Shown here piece after piece: positions 24,839 to 37,624 of a stretch of 64,000 bases of DNA (positions are counted from its first letter, which is position 1; each line of letters opens with the position of its first letter). Under the pieces are notes generated by a model. That model was not told where the DNA came from, searched no databases, and saw only the letters and a list, made by a program, of their open reading frames with translations. Position numbers and translations under genes: made by a program. Origin of the DNA: Hordeum vulgare subsp. vulgare (taxonomy: Eukaryota > Streptophyta > Magnoliopsida > Poales > Poaceae); the NCBI RefSeq assembly GCF_904849725.1, contig NC_058521.1, positions 430,112,676 through 430,176,675 on the forward strand, read 5' to 3'.

Positions 24839-27800
24839 TGTCACGCCCAAGATGCGACCCTATCCTCAATTTGGCACGAAGGCCTCGTCAGGGATAGAAG
24901 CGCATATCGTCGTGTCGCAAGAATGGATATCGTTACAAGTACATGTACTGAAAAGAAGAGATATATATATAGAATTGGCTTACACTCGCCACAAGCTACA
25001 TCAGAGTCACAGCAGTACAGTACATATTCATCAAGAGTAAGAGCAGGGTCCGACTACAGACGAAAACAAACGACAAAAGAAGAACGACGTCCATCCTTGC
25101 TATCCTAGGCTGTCGGCCTGGAACCCATCCTAGATCAATGAACAAGAAGAAGAAGAAGCAACTCCAAATGAACAATCAGCGCGCTCGCGTCAAGTAACCT
25201 TTACCTGTACCTGCAACTGGTGTTGTAGTAATCTGTGAGCCACAGGGGACTTAGCAATCTCATTTCCAAAGGTATCAAGACTAGCAGAACTTATTAGGTG
25301 AGGCATGGTTAAGTGGTGAGGTTGCAGCAGCAGCTAAGCATATATTTGGTGGCTAAATTTACGAGTACAAGAAATAAGAGGGGGATGATCTACGCATAGC
25401 GGACGTGACTACTGATGATCAAATGAATTATCCTGAACACCTACCTACGTCAGACATAACCCCACCGTGTCCTCGGTCGGCGAAGGAACTCACGAAAGAG
25501 ATAGTCACGGTTACGCACACAGTTGGCATATTTTAATTAAGTTAACTTCCAGTTGTCTAGAACCAGTGTTAAACAAAGTTTCCACGTTGCCACATAACCG
25601 CAGGCACGGCTTTCCGAAAGATTTAACCCTGGAGGGGTGCTCCAACTAGTCCATCACAAATTACCACAAGCCGCATAGAAATCCTCAATCACGAAGCTCG
25701 CGATCTCGTCGGATTCCCTAGTGGAAAACCTCAACTCTGAGATTACCCAAAGCATCACTGGAATCCCGATGCACAAGATATCTCGTCAAAGGTAAAACTA
25801 ATCCAGCAAGGCCGCCCGACGTGTCGACGTACCCGATATGAGCCGCGTATCTCGTTCTCAGGACACGACGGATGGAACTAGCTACGAGTGCCAAACCTCG
25901 AGTTTCCTCGCGGTGGCCCCGCATGCAGACCGTTTGGGAGCAACACCATCAGCATTGGCCCCCCTGTTTATGTAAAATTACTCCTCGGGTAGCGCTAACT
26001 CCCTATGCATTTCAGTGTTGACAAAATTATTATTTTGGGCAAATGTAGAACCAATGATGGGCCTTGCCAGACCAGCTTTAATCTAAAAATAATTATCAAG
26101 GAGGTCCCCATAACAACCCCGATCGTGTTAGGAGTGCTCAATTATGGAACATAACACCAGTAGCCGAAACTAAGGGGGCAAAGGTGGAACAAAACACCAG
26201 GCTTGAAAGGCCGAGCCTTCCACCTTTTACCAAGTATATAGGTGCATTAAATTAAATAGCAGTAATATGGTGATATGACAAGGAACCCATGTTTTCACAT
26301 GGAAGCAACTGCACCTGCAACTAGCAACACTAACACAGGGTTAAGCAAGCGATAACATAGCCAATCAGTGGTTTGCTAGGTTGAACAGGTTGAAGGTTTT
26401 CATGGCATTGTTGAGAGGCTGATATTTAACACGTGGTAGGCAACGAGACATAATCGATAGCATAGAAATAACTAGCATGGCAATGATAGTAATGGTATCT
26501 CGGGAAATGGTCATCTTGCCTGAGATCCCGCTTGGAAGAAGAATGTCTCCGTGAAGCAGACGAACCGACGTAGTCGAACGGGTCCTCACCATCCGGCACG
26601 CTGTAGAACTCTATCGAGACGAAGCAAACCGGAAACACAAATCAACACACGGAATTCACCACACGATGCACAACACAAATGATGCATGATCAGCTGAACA
26701 CATGCAGGACACGACATGACAATTCACACAATCAAACACAACACGTTAAGTGAAGTTCAATATGCAACGAGTTGCATATTGACGAAACTCCACGTTTAAT
26801 TATTTAGTTCTATCCCGATTAGGTACATGGTAATATTAAATGTTGTTAAACATGGCAAGAGGTGAAGCGTAATTAAACTACCTATCTAGGCATTTTAAAT
26901 GAGGTCGGAAATGACATATAGCACCTCCGAGACGACCTCACATGTTAATTTACAATTCTGTCCAGATCTGAACTAACACATTTAATTAGTTGTAAAACAG
27001 CAAAACAAATAGGTTCACGTGATTCTTCGCGTCTTTACGAGCAATTTACACATAGAGAACATCTCCAACGGAGCTACGGTTCAAAAGATACAAGCACCAC
27101 AAGATATGATGGCATGAATGCAATATGTGTGCAGCGACGGTATCGAGTACTTCAAAACATACAACCAGCAAGAGAAAATGAAACTACATGAGATTCTAAG
27201 CAAGTATCATGTAGGACAGGATCAAATCGGAGCTACGGATCAAAAACTACGAGCAAAACAAGAAATGACTACAATCTGCCAAAATCAGCCACATAGCATT
27301 TCCTACACCCCACAACTACGAGCTACACAACTCAAATATAATCAACCAAGGCATGACACGAAAGAGGGTAAGAAGCACTACAACATACAACCAACAACAA
27401 CTAGCATGGAATCATGGAACACTAGGAAAAGAAGTCACAAAATGGCATCTCACACACTATTTCAGACTTAGTGAAAATTACACTTCATGAAAGTGCAGTT
27501 TTCGATCTGAAGCCATATTGACAGTAGCAAAACCTATAGGTACAGGACTCCAAATGGCATGAAAATTCACAGCATGCTAGATAATCACAAGGTCTACAAC
27601 TTACTCCATTGCACCAACCTCAAAAGAGCTACAGAACAAAAGATAGAAGCACGACAAGACAACAACAAAATGTAACAGATTCCAGACTTAGAAATATTTC
27701 AGCACCTCCAAATCAGCACTATTTCTAGCAACTTGAGAGCAATCAAACCACACCTAAACATGCATTTCTATTGCAACCAAAATTACCAGGGGCTACAGTA

Positions 27801-29565
27801 AACATCCAAGAACAACTCCCTAGTTGACAAGTCGTTCTAACGAAGCACGGAATAAATCCTACGAAAAAGACAAGAGGGCAACATGGCAAAATATCGCACG
27901 AACTAATTTACTCAAAAGCTAAAACTAATTGCACAGAAAAACCCCATGGATTTTTTCTACCCTGAAAACATATAAAATATGTGGGGTTGCACAACAAAAT
28001 TAATGCCACACGTAAATGCGAGAGAATGACCTATACACGGAAAAATAAACTAGCGGCAAACCCTACACGCTAAACAAATATGCAAGTTGTGGAATCGGAT
28101 TCTAAGCGAAATTCTACACCAAAACCATATGCTACACGTCGCGATCCGACTAACGGTTTAAAAGTTAGTGGGGTTTTACTAAACGTCTAATTCCTGGAAT
28201 TTATCTAATTCGAATAAAACCCTGAAATCCTATTGGGCCGAACAATGGGCGCGAGGTAAAAAAAAGGTGCACACGCGGGGGGGGGGGGGGGTCTCACCTT
28301 GATGGGCCGGCCTGGAGTGGGAGGAGAGCTTGGCCTGGAGGTGGAGGCCCAGCGGGGCAGGCCGCGGTAGCCACTGGGCCTAGCTACATGGCCCAGGCGG
28401 GGGGAAGCGCTGCGCTCGGCGGGACGGGAGGTCGTCCCATACCTCGCTCCACGGTAGAGCCACGGCGTCGGTCAACGGCACACCTGCGAGGGGCTCGTGG
28501 TCGGTCGGGGCTCCGAGAGGGTCGGTATTAACGGATCCGGGGGCGAGGAGCCCATTCCCGACGTCAGTGGCTCGCGACGGTGCCCGGACGAGTAGATCGG
28601 CCGGCGGCTTGGCACCTGCGGGGAGAGAGAGTGGGTGAGGTGAGGGGAGTTGCAAAGCAGGGAAAAGAGGAGAGGAAGGAGGGGGGGTTCGGCGGCTCTC
28701 GCCAGCGTGGCGGCTGCTCCGTGGGTCGGTGCTTCGGCGACCGGCGCGGGAGGTGCTGGGACGGCGGTGTGCGTCTGATGCGCAAGGAGAGGGGAGGCGA
28801 GCGCTCGGGTGCGCTGGTGCTGGCTCGGGCCCGGTCCGGCTCGGAGCGGGCCAGCTTCGGGCCTCGGTCGGCTACGGAGGCTAGTGGCTGTCTGGCGCGC
28901 CAAGTGGCGGCCGGCGGCTGGGGAGGCACGGGATTTGAGGCTAGAGGTTAGGGAAGGTTAGGGTTTGACTAGAGCTGTCCCTAAATGAACTAGAGGGTGT
29001 CTATAAATAGCAAGGGGGCTAGGCTTTGAGGGTGTAGAAGCCGATTTTGACCGCGTCGAGATCGGACGCCTTGGACATGGGGATGGCTAGATGGGCTGCG
29101 TAAACCAAGATGGGTTAAGGGAAGAGAGGGGTTTGGCGGCCCGGCACAATATTTTAAACCCCAAAAAAACATCCGATAAATAACCGACAACGGTGTCGCT
29201 ACGGACGATCGTTCGGGGTACCAGACGGACTCCAATTGCGACGGAATTTGACAGGCGGCCTACCTATATTAAAATAAGACCGCACGTCAAGTTTCAACCC
29301 AATCAGAGAAAGTTTTATACACACTTTTAAAAACAGGATTTGACGATGCCGCGGGCGCGTGCGTGTGCGGTCGGGCTCAGAATGGACAACGACGTGAACC
29401 GACAACTAACAACATATGCAAGTTTGAAAAGTGGCGGCAACGGAAATGCCGATGCAATGCAGATGATGTGAATGATGCGATGATGATGCAACAAATTAAA
29501 ATACCCACACGACGGAAACGGAAAGGAAAGGGGGATCTTCTGGAACATCGGCACCGGCTGTCACA
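24839..29565 (-). repeat. LARD H 3' LTR (left copy, 4727 bp)
   Basis: Full-length LTR. In minus orientation a TATA-like CTATTTATAG lies at 29001-29010, followed by a GC-rich leader-like stretch (about 28950 down to 28300). An uninterrupted run of 15 G lies at 28277-28291. No protein is supported in any frame. Confidence 0.92.
29001..29010 (-). promoter_or_regulatory. LARD H LTR TATA-like element
   Basis: The site is nearly self-complementary: CTATAAATAG on plus, CTATTTATAG on minus. The second LTR has it at 36235-36244. Element polarity makes the minus strand the relevant one, and the GC-rich leader lies downstream in that direction. Confidence 0.5.
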
Positions 29566-32500
29566 ACTCTCCTACACTACAAGAGGATCTCGCCCCGAGA
29601 TCCAAGAATGAAAGGGGGGAGAGGATGAGAAAGAACAAGAGGTAAAAACTTAGTCGCTTCTTTGACAAACGAGTGAAACCAATGATCCTTGAAGGTTGCA
29701 AAGAGATGAGGAATGATATGAGAAAGAAGCAAGAATTCACGAAAAAAATCGGCAGCACTTCTGTAGGAAAATGGGACAAATAATTCGATAAGATGGAAGA
29801 AATAGACAATATTCATAACAAACAACTAAATATAACAAGGGAACACCATTATCTTGATAGAACAACATGATAGACCAAAAAGAGCAACATCACAAGGCCT
29901 CCGGAAGAAGAGAATATGAACTAGCTCATACGGAAGAAGAGAATGAAGAGAGAATGACAAGTATCATCACAATAGAATTGAAGAGCCTCCGGACAGAGAA
30001 TTGACGTAGTAGTTGGAAAATCAACATCGAGAACAAGATAGTAGTGGCCTTATGAAAATCATCTCACGTTTATGAGGTGACAACCATCCACTAAAAGAAA
30101 CAAGACAGATTGGGAGAAACAAGATATGAACAATTTCTTACACCAAGAGGATACATTGAGAACTTGGATTAATGACAAGCACCATAATAGCAACAATACA
30201 TAGGAAAACCTTTAGGTGAAATCCAAACCAAGATAGCTCAATGAAGAAATCATGGGTTGAAAATATCTCATGATCATAGAATTGGCGGGTTTAATTATCT
30301 CCTTCTTGAAAGGCAATCTCTTCGAGGCTCCTACACTAACAAGAATGCTATAATACCACCTCAAAGGATAAAGGAAGAACAAATGCACTTGGAAATGCAA
30401 GAGAAGGATACTTGAGGTTCTCCAGTAAGATTCTTGAACAACACTTGAGAATGAATTGAAATCATGAGCCGCTACGGAAGAAGAATTGAAATCTCTTGGA
30501 AGAAGGAAGAACAAGAATAAGAATTATGTTATGCTCATCCTTCATCAAATTTAATTGATGACAAGCAACGGATTTAACATACAACTATTCTTCTTGAAAG
30601 AAACTTGAAGAGAGAGATAGAGATAAGCTCCACTTGAAGTATAATTGAAGGAAGCATCGGTAAGAATTCACAATTGAATGGGAACACCAAGAATTAATGG
30701 AGATACATGAGAATGAAGAGATCATGATCCACCTAACAGAAAACTTGAACAAGGCACCGGAATAAACAAGAGACGAAGGAAGAGACAACAATTAAGAAGA
30801 ATTGAGGAAGAAGCTGAAAGCTGAGAACGAATAATCTTCTGAAATGATGGCCTTCGGAGGATCAATAATGAAAACAATTCAGAACTGCACCGAATAGCAA
30901 GAAAAGAATCACTCATGATCGACAACAATTAAGATTATGGCGCAAAGCTGAAATGACGAATCTCCAAGAGAATGAACCAAGATTGAGAGAAACACTCCTT
31001 CGAATTGCAAGCTGAGAATGATGACAAGAACAACACCAAGAATAATGAGACACTCCGAAATAAAGAAGAATGCAAGGTTGAGCTAAATCTGAGAATTAAT
31101 TCAAAATGATCTTGAAGAAGGAATAATACTGATGAAATACAAACTTACGTCATAGTTGAAAAGAATTAGAGATCTCCGGGACAAGATTACACGAGCTAAA
31201 TAAGATCCTGGGAAAGAACCTGTGGGTTATGGGCCCACTCAAAAGAAACCACGGTTGAAAACATTGCTCAAAAAGATAGATATTGCACCGGTACAATTGA
31301 AAACTTGATGAGGTTGAGCACATCAAAGTAGTTGAAAGGATTGGAAACAAGAACCTCTGAGACAACTTCAACACACCAGATAGAAAGGAGATGAATGAAT
31401 AAGAGGATAGGCTGATAAGAATCTTCAACATGGGAAAGAATTTACGAGGATGAAAAGGATATGATGAACACGGACAACTGAATTAAATTCACCGGAAAGG
31501 AACAAATTGAAGAAATGATGAACTTGACTCCTGAGAATCTTCACAATGAATCACCGGCTACAAAAAGGAAGAATAGATAGCGGAAGCATCACTGAATAAG
31601 AAGGCACTTGGATGAAATCCAAACATTGAAGAAAAGGGCGGGAGGGCGGGGAAAAACAAAGACAACTTGGGACAGATGAGATGAACTCCGGATGGAATAA
31701 GAGAATGATCTTGCAAAATTATAGAGGATGGAATACACTTGAAGAGAAGCACACCGGTTGAAAAAGAATTAACAAGACGACTCCGGTTGACAAGAATTAA
31801 TAAGACAAATGATTTGAGCAAAAGAATTTGCATTCTCACATGAAAATATGAGAACACCTCTTAGGAAAGATCTAAAATCACCACTTGACATCGAAGCAAC
31901 TTGAATTACCGTATTGCAACAACACAAAGGGTGCGGCTTATGAAACAAGCCAGAACAAACTCATGAAAAAGATTTCATCCGATATTTTCGTGGACAAGAT
32001 CACACGGGCTCGAACCTTACAGTAGCCATCAAGTGCAAGGCAGTGCACCCGACATACGAAGCGTCCCCGAGTCGTAGCAAGCTACAAGGACTCTTTAAGA
32101 CACAACGGGAACCGCTGTAAGTCGACCGTCAACAAACGAATCCACTAGATGTTGAACCCCAACCTAACATCATGCATTTGTTGGAAGATTGTCCTGTAAG
32201 TAACTACTTGAATTCCCACCTATGAATTCCCGAAATTTCTGGTCATGCAATCTGGTACACGGATACAAGGAGTAATATCAGACAACTCCTATACTAACCC
32301 GTCACCTGTATCACATCCGTCAACACACAACCAAAATCTCGGACCTTCATCTACAACAGAGCCTCGTGATCACAACGATACAAAGTATGGCAGTACTCCC
32401 GAACAATTTGCACCAGTACCGGGGACATCGGGTTTATCTTGCCACTACTAGTATTGAAGCAATTATGAACATCCTTCATTCTGAGATACTATGAAGTCTA

Positions 32501-32826
32501 AATGATAATGATGTGCTCAAGAATCCCCTGGAGCTCAACTCCCCGGAAGAAAATCAAGTCAGACAGGAGGCACCAAGACAGAACTCCGTCACATCGGCAT
32601 CATATAGATTCCAAAAATATCTGCGTGATCCTAAAAAAATTGAGTAAGAAGAGGAGTAGAATTAAAATATTACGTCAAGATTCCTCACCAGAGCATGGAA
32701 GAGGAGAAAAAAGAATCCTACTCTCCGATATATAACTAGACTCAAAGCAGTTTTTCACTAGACTCGACTCGGCCAAGTTCGATCAATCAAGGGGGCTCCT
32801 AGGTCGGTACTGCTCTGATACCAACT
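29566..32826 (-). other. LARD H internal non-coding domain
   Basis: The 3261-bp plus strand is strongly purine-biased (GAAGAA, AAGAATTGA words), which is pyrimidine-rich in the element's sense. No frame exceeds about 100 codons and none resembles gag or pol. The AGGAGAGT-type polypurine tract adjoins the left LTR at about 29566-29573. Confidence 0.85.
32812..32823 (-). promoter_or_regulatory. LARD H primer binding site (initiator tRNA-Met)
   Basis: On the minus strand TGGTATCAGAGC, three bases from the right LTR. It gives the element its orientation. Confidence 0.92.
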
Positions 32827-35800
32827 TGTCACGCCCAAGATGCGACCCTATCCTGAATTTGGCACGAAGGCCTTGTCAGGGATAGAAACACATCTCGTCG
32901 TGTCGCAAGAATGGATATCGTTACAAGTACATGTACTAAAAAGAAGAGATATATATATAGAATTGGCTTACACTCGCCACAAGCTACATCAGAGTCACAG
33001 CAGTACATTACATATTCATCAAGAGTAAGAGCAGGGTCCGACTACGGATGAAAACAAACGACAAAAGAAGAACGACGTGCATCCTTGCTATCCCAGGCTG
33101 CCGGCCTAGAACCCATCCTAGATCGATGAAGAAGAAGAAGAAGAAGCAACTCCAAATGAACAATCAACGCGCTCGCGTCAAGTAACCTTTACCTGTACCT
33201 GCAACTGGTGTTGTAGTAATCTGTGAGCCACAGGGGACTCAGCAATCTCATTTCCAAAGGTATCAAGACTAGCAAAACTTATTAGGTGAGGCATGGTTAA
33301 GTGGTGAGGTTGCAGCAGCGGCTAAGCATATATTTGTTGGCTAAACTTACGAGTACAAGAAATAAGAGGGGGGTGATCTACGCATAGCGGACGTGACTAC
33401 TGATGATCAAATGAATGATCCTGAACACCTACCTACGTCAGACATAACCCCACCGTGTCCTCGATCGGAGAAGGAACTCACGAAAGAGACAGTCTCGGTT
33501 ACGCACACAGTTCGCATATTTTAATTAAGTTAACTTCAAGTTGTCTAGAACCAGTGTTAAACAAAGTTTCCACGTTGCCACATAACCGCGAGCACGGCTT
33601 TCCGAAAGATTTAACCCTGCAGGGATGCTCCAACTAGTCCATCACAAATTACCACAAGCCGCATAGAAATCCTCAATCATGAAGATCGCGATCTCGTTGG
33701 ATTCCCTAGTGGAAAACCTCAACTTTGAGATTACCCAAAGCATCATCGGAATCCGATGCACAAGATATCTCATCAAAGGTAAAACTAATCCAGCAAGGCC
33801 GCCCCATGTGTCGACGTACCCGATAGGACCCACGTATCTCGTTCTAAGGGACACGACGGATGGAACTAGCTACGAGTGCCAAACCTCGAGTTTCCTCGTG
33901 GTGGCCCCGCAGGCAGACCGTTTGGGACCAACACCATCAGCATTGGCCCCCCTGTTTATGTAAAATTACTTCTCAGGTAGCGCTAACTCCCTATGCATTT
34001 CAGTGTTAACAAAATTATTTTGTTGGGCAAATGTAGAACCAATGTTGGGCCTTGCCAGACCAGCTTTAATCTAAAACGAATTATCAAGGGGGTCCCCATA
34101 ACAACCCCGATCGTGTTAGGAGCGCTCAATTATGGAACATAACACCGGTAGCCGAAACTAAGGGGGCAAAGGTGGAACAAAACACCAGGCTAGAAAGGCC
34201 GAGCCTTCCACCTTTTACCAAGTATATAGGTGCATTAAATTAAATAGCAGTAATATGGTGATATGACAAGGAACCCATGTTTTCACATGGAAGCAACTGC
34301 ACCTGCAACTAGCAACACTAACACAGGGTTAAGCAAGCGATAACATAGCCAATCAGTGGTTTGCTAGGTTGAACAGGTTGAAGGTTTTCATGGCATTGTT
34401 GAGAGGCTGATATTTAACATGTGGTAGGCAACGAGACATAATCGATAGCATCGAAATAACTAGCATGTCAATGATAGTAATGGTATCTGGGGAAATGGTC
34501 ATCTTGCCTGAGATCCCGCTTGGAAGAAGAATGTCTGCGTGAAGCAGACGAACCGACGTAGTCGAACGGGTCCTCACAATCCGGCACGCTCCGGAACTCT
34601 ATCGAGACGAAGCAAACCGGAAACACAAATCAACACACGGAATTCACCACACGATACACAACACAAATGATGCATGATCAGCTGAACACATGCAGGACAC
34701 GGCATGACAATTCACACAATCAAACACTACACGTTAAGTGAAGTTCAATATGCAACGAGTTGCATATTGACGAAACTCCATGTTTAATTATTTAGTTCTA
34801 TCCCGACTAGGTACACGGCAATATTAAATGTTATTAAACATGGCAAGAGGTGAAGCGTAATTAAACTACCTATCTAGGCATTTTAAATGAGGTCGGAAAT
34901 GACATATAGCACCTCCGAGACGACCTCACATGTTAATTTACAATTCTGTCCAGATCTGAACTAACACATTTAATTAGTTGTAAAACAGCAAAACAAATAA
35001 GTTTACGTGATTCTTCGCGTCTTTACGAGCAATTTACACATAGAGAACATCTCCAACGGAGCTACGGTTCAAAAGATACAAGCACCGCAAGATATGATGG
35101 CATGAATGCAATATTTGTGTAACGACGGTAACGAGCACTTCAAAACATACAACCAGCAAGAGAAAAATGAAACTACACGAGATTCTAAGAAAGTATCATG
35201 TAGGACACGATCAAATCGGAGCTACGGATCAAAAACTACGAGCAAAACAAGAAATGACTACAATCTGCCAAAATCAGCCACATAGCATTTCCTACACTCC
35301 ACAACTACGAGCTACACAACACAAATATAATCAACCAAGGCTTGACACGAAAGAGGGTAAGAATCACTACAACATACAACCAACAACAACTAGCATGGCA
35401 TCATGGAACACTAGGAAAAGGAGTCACAAAATGGCATCTCACACACTATTTCAAACTTAGTGAAAATTACACTTCATGAAAGTGCAGTTTTCGAGCTGAA
35501 GCCATATTGACAGCAGCAGAACCTATAGCTACAGGACTCCAAATGGCATGAAAATTCACAGCATGCTAGAGAATCACAAGGTCTACAACTTACTCCATTG
35601 CACCAACCTCAAAAGAGCTACAGAACAAAAGATAGAAGTATGACAAGACAACAACAAAATGTAACAGATTCCAGACTTACAAATATTTCAGTATCTCCAA
35701 ATCAGCACTATTTCTAGCAACTTGAGAGCAATCAAACCTCACCTAAACATGCATTTCTATTGCAACCAAAATTACCAGGGGCTAGAGTAAACATCCAAGA

Positions 35801-36804
35801 ACAACTCCCTAGTTGACAACTCGTTCTAACGAAGCACGGAATAAATCCTACGAAAAAGACAAGAGGGCAACATGGCAAAATATCGCGCGAACTAATTTAC
35901 TCAAAAGCTAAAAGTAATTGCACAGAAAAATCCCATGGATTTTTTCTACCCCGAAAAGATATAAAATATGTGGGGTTGCACAACAAAAATAATGCCACAC
36001 GTAAATGCGAGAGAATGACCTATACACGGAAAAATAAACTAGCGGCAAGTGGCTAGGCTCGGGCCCGGTCCGGCTTGGAGCGGGCCAGCTTCGGGCCTCG
36101 GCGGGCTACGGCGGCTGGTGGCTGTCTGGCGCGCCAAGTGGAGGCCGGTGGTTGGGGAGGCACGGGATTTGAGGCTAGAGGTTAGGGTAGGTTAGGGTTT
36201 GACTAGAGCAGTCCCTAAATGAACTAGAGGGTGTCTATAAATAGCAAGGGGGCTAGGCTTTGAGGGTGTAGAAGCCGATTTCGACCGCACGATCGAGATC
36301 GGACGCCTTGGACATGGGGATGGCTAGATGGGCTACGTAAACCAAGACGGGTTAAGGGAAGATAGGGGTTTGGCGTCCCGGCACAATATTTTAAACCCTG
36401 AAAAAAACATCTGATAAATAACCGACAACGGTGTCGCTACGGACGACCGTTCGGGTACGAGACGGACTCCGATTGCGACGGAATTTGACAGGCGGCCTAC
36501 CTATATTAAAATAAGACTGCACGTCAAGTTTCAACCCAATCAGAGAATGTTTTATACACACTTTTAAAAAACAGGATTGGACGATGCCGCGGGCACGTGC
36601 GTGTGCGGTCGGGCTCAGAACGGACAACGACGTGAACCGGCAACTAACAATGGATGCAAGTTTGAAAACAGGCGGCAACGAAAATGCCGATGCAATGTAG
36701 ATGATGCGAATGATGCGATGATGATGCAACAAATTAAAATACCCACACGACGGAAACGGAAAGGAAAGGGGGATCTTCTGGAACGTCGGCACCGAGCTGT
36801 CACA
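32827..36804 (-). repeat. LARD H 5' LTR (right copy, with ~750-bp deletion)
   Basis: It matches the left LTR except that sequence corresponding to about 28060-28822 is missing; the junction lies at about 36048-36055. The deletion takes out the poly-G run and most of the GC-rich stretch but leaves the TATA-like site. Confidence 0.92.
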
Positions 36805-37624
36805 CATGCAGACATGACCGAGACACTCTCCGGCCAATAACCATCTGTGGGATCTGGATACCCATGGTGGCTCCCACATGTTCCATGATGATCTCATCGG
36901 ATGAACCACGATGTCAAGGATTCAATCAATCCCGTATACAATTCCCTTTGTCTGTCAGTATAGAACTTGCCCGAGATTCAATCGTCGGTATACCCATACC
37001 TTGTTCAATCTCGTTACCGGTAAGTCTCTTTACTCGTTCCGTAGCACATCATCCCGTGACTAACTCCTTAGTCACACTGAGCTCATTATGATGATGTTCT
37101 ACTGAGTGGGCCCAGAGATACCTCTCCGTCACACGGAGTGACAAATCTCGATCTCGATTCGTACCAACCCAACACACACTTTCGGAGGTACCTGCAGTGC
37201 ACCTTTATAATCACCTAGTTACGTTGTGACTTTTGATACACCCAAAGCACTCCTACGGTATCCGGGAGTTGCACAATCTCACGGTCGAAGGAAAAGACAC
37301 TTGACATTAAAAAAGCTTTAGCATACGAACAACACGATTTATTGCTATGCTTAGGATTGGGTCATGTCCATCACATCATTCTCCCAATGATGTGATCCCG
37401 TTATTAATGACATCTAATGTCCATGATCAGGAAACCATGATCATCTATTAATCAACGAGCTAGCTAACTATATGCTTGCTAGGGACACATTGTGATCTAT
37501 TTATTCACACATGTATTACTATTTCCTGTTAATACAATTATAGCATGAACAATAGACGATTATCATGAACAAAGAAATATGATAATAACCATTTTATTAT
37601 TGCCTCTAGGGCATATTTCCAACA
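36805..37624 (-). repeat. Element G 5' LTR, U3-side portion
   Basis: This continues the LTR interrupted at 24838. The first five bases are the second CATGC of the LARD's TSD. It ends TTTCCAACA, followed by the TSD ATAAC. Confidence 0.95.

Larger units (their letters stand above)
24839..36804 (-). mobile_element. Sukkula-like LARD 'H' (non-coding LTR retrotransposon)
   Basis: The 11,966-bp insertion begins TGTCACGCCC and ends GCTGTCACA, with a perfect TSD CATGC (24834-24838 and 36805-36809). Its LTRs are very long (4727 and 3978 bp) and the 3261-bp internal region has no coding capacity. These proportions and the TGTCACGCCCAAG start match the large retrotransposon derivatives described from barley (Sukkula). 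Polarity is minus, from an initiator tRNA-Met primer binding site next to the right LTR. It must depend on proteins of another element. Confidence 0.92.
15319..37624 (-). mobile_element. Copia LTR retrotransposon 'G' (Angela/BARE/WIS type) with two nested insertions
   Basis: The element runs TGTTGGG to CCAACA, flanked by a perfect 5-bp TSD ATAAC (15314-15318 and 37625-37629). Without the nested LTR (1565 bp) and the nested LARD (11,966 bp plus TSD) it is about 8.77 kb, the normal size for the Angela family. Polarity is minus: the tRNA-Met-type primer binding site adjoins the right LTR and the polypurine tract the left. The order gag-protease-integrase-RT-RNase H defines Copia. The coding region is broken in several places. 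Confidence 0.95.

Noticed and set aside
28277..28291. Run of 15 G considered as a functional G-quadruplex
   Set aside because: A single homopolymer without separate G-tracts, present in one LTR only, and prone to sequencing error.
28380..28951. GC-rich open frames of 90-143 codons on both strands
   Set aside because: Open on both strands because of composition, starting at GTG/TTG rather than ATG, and located in the LARD LTR. A leader-like block is the better reading.
29566..32826. Search for hidden gag/pol in the LARD internal domain
   Set aside because: Only frames under about 100 codons, compositionally biased. No RT, integrase or protease motif in any frame.
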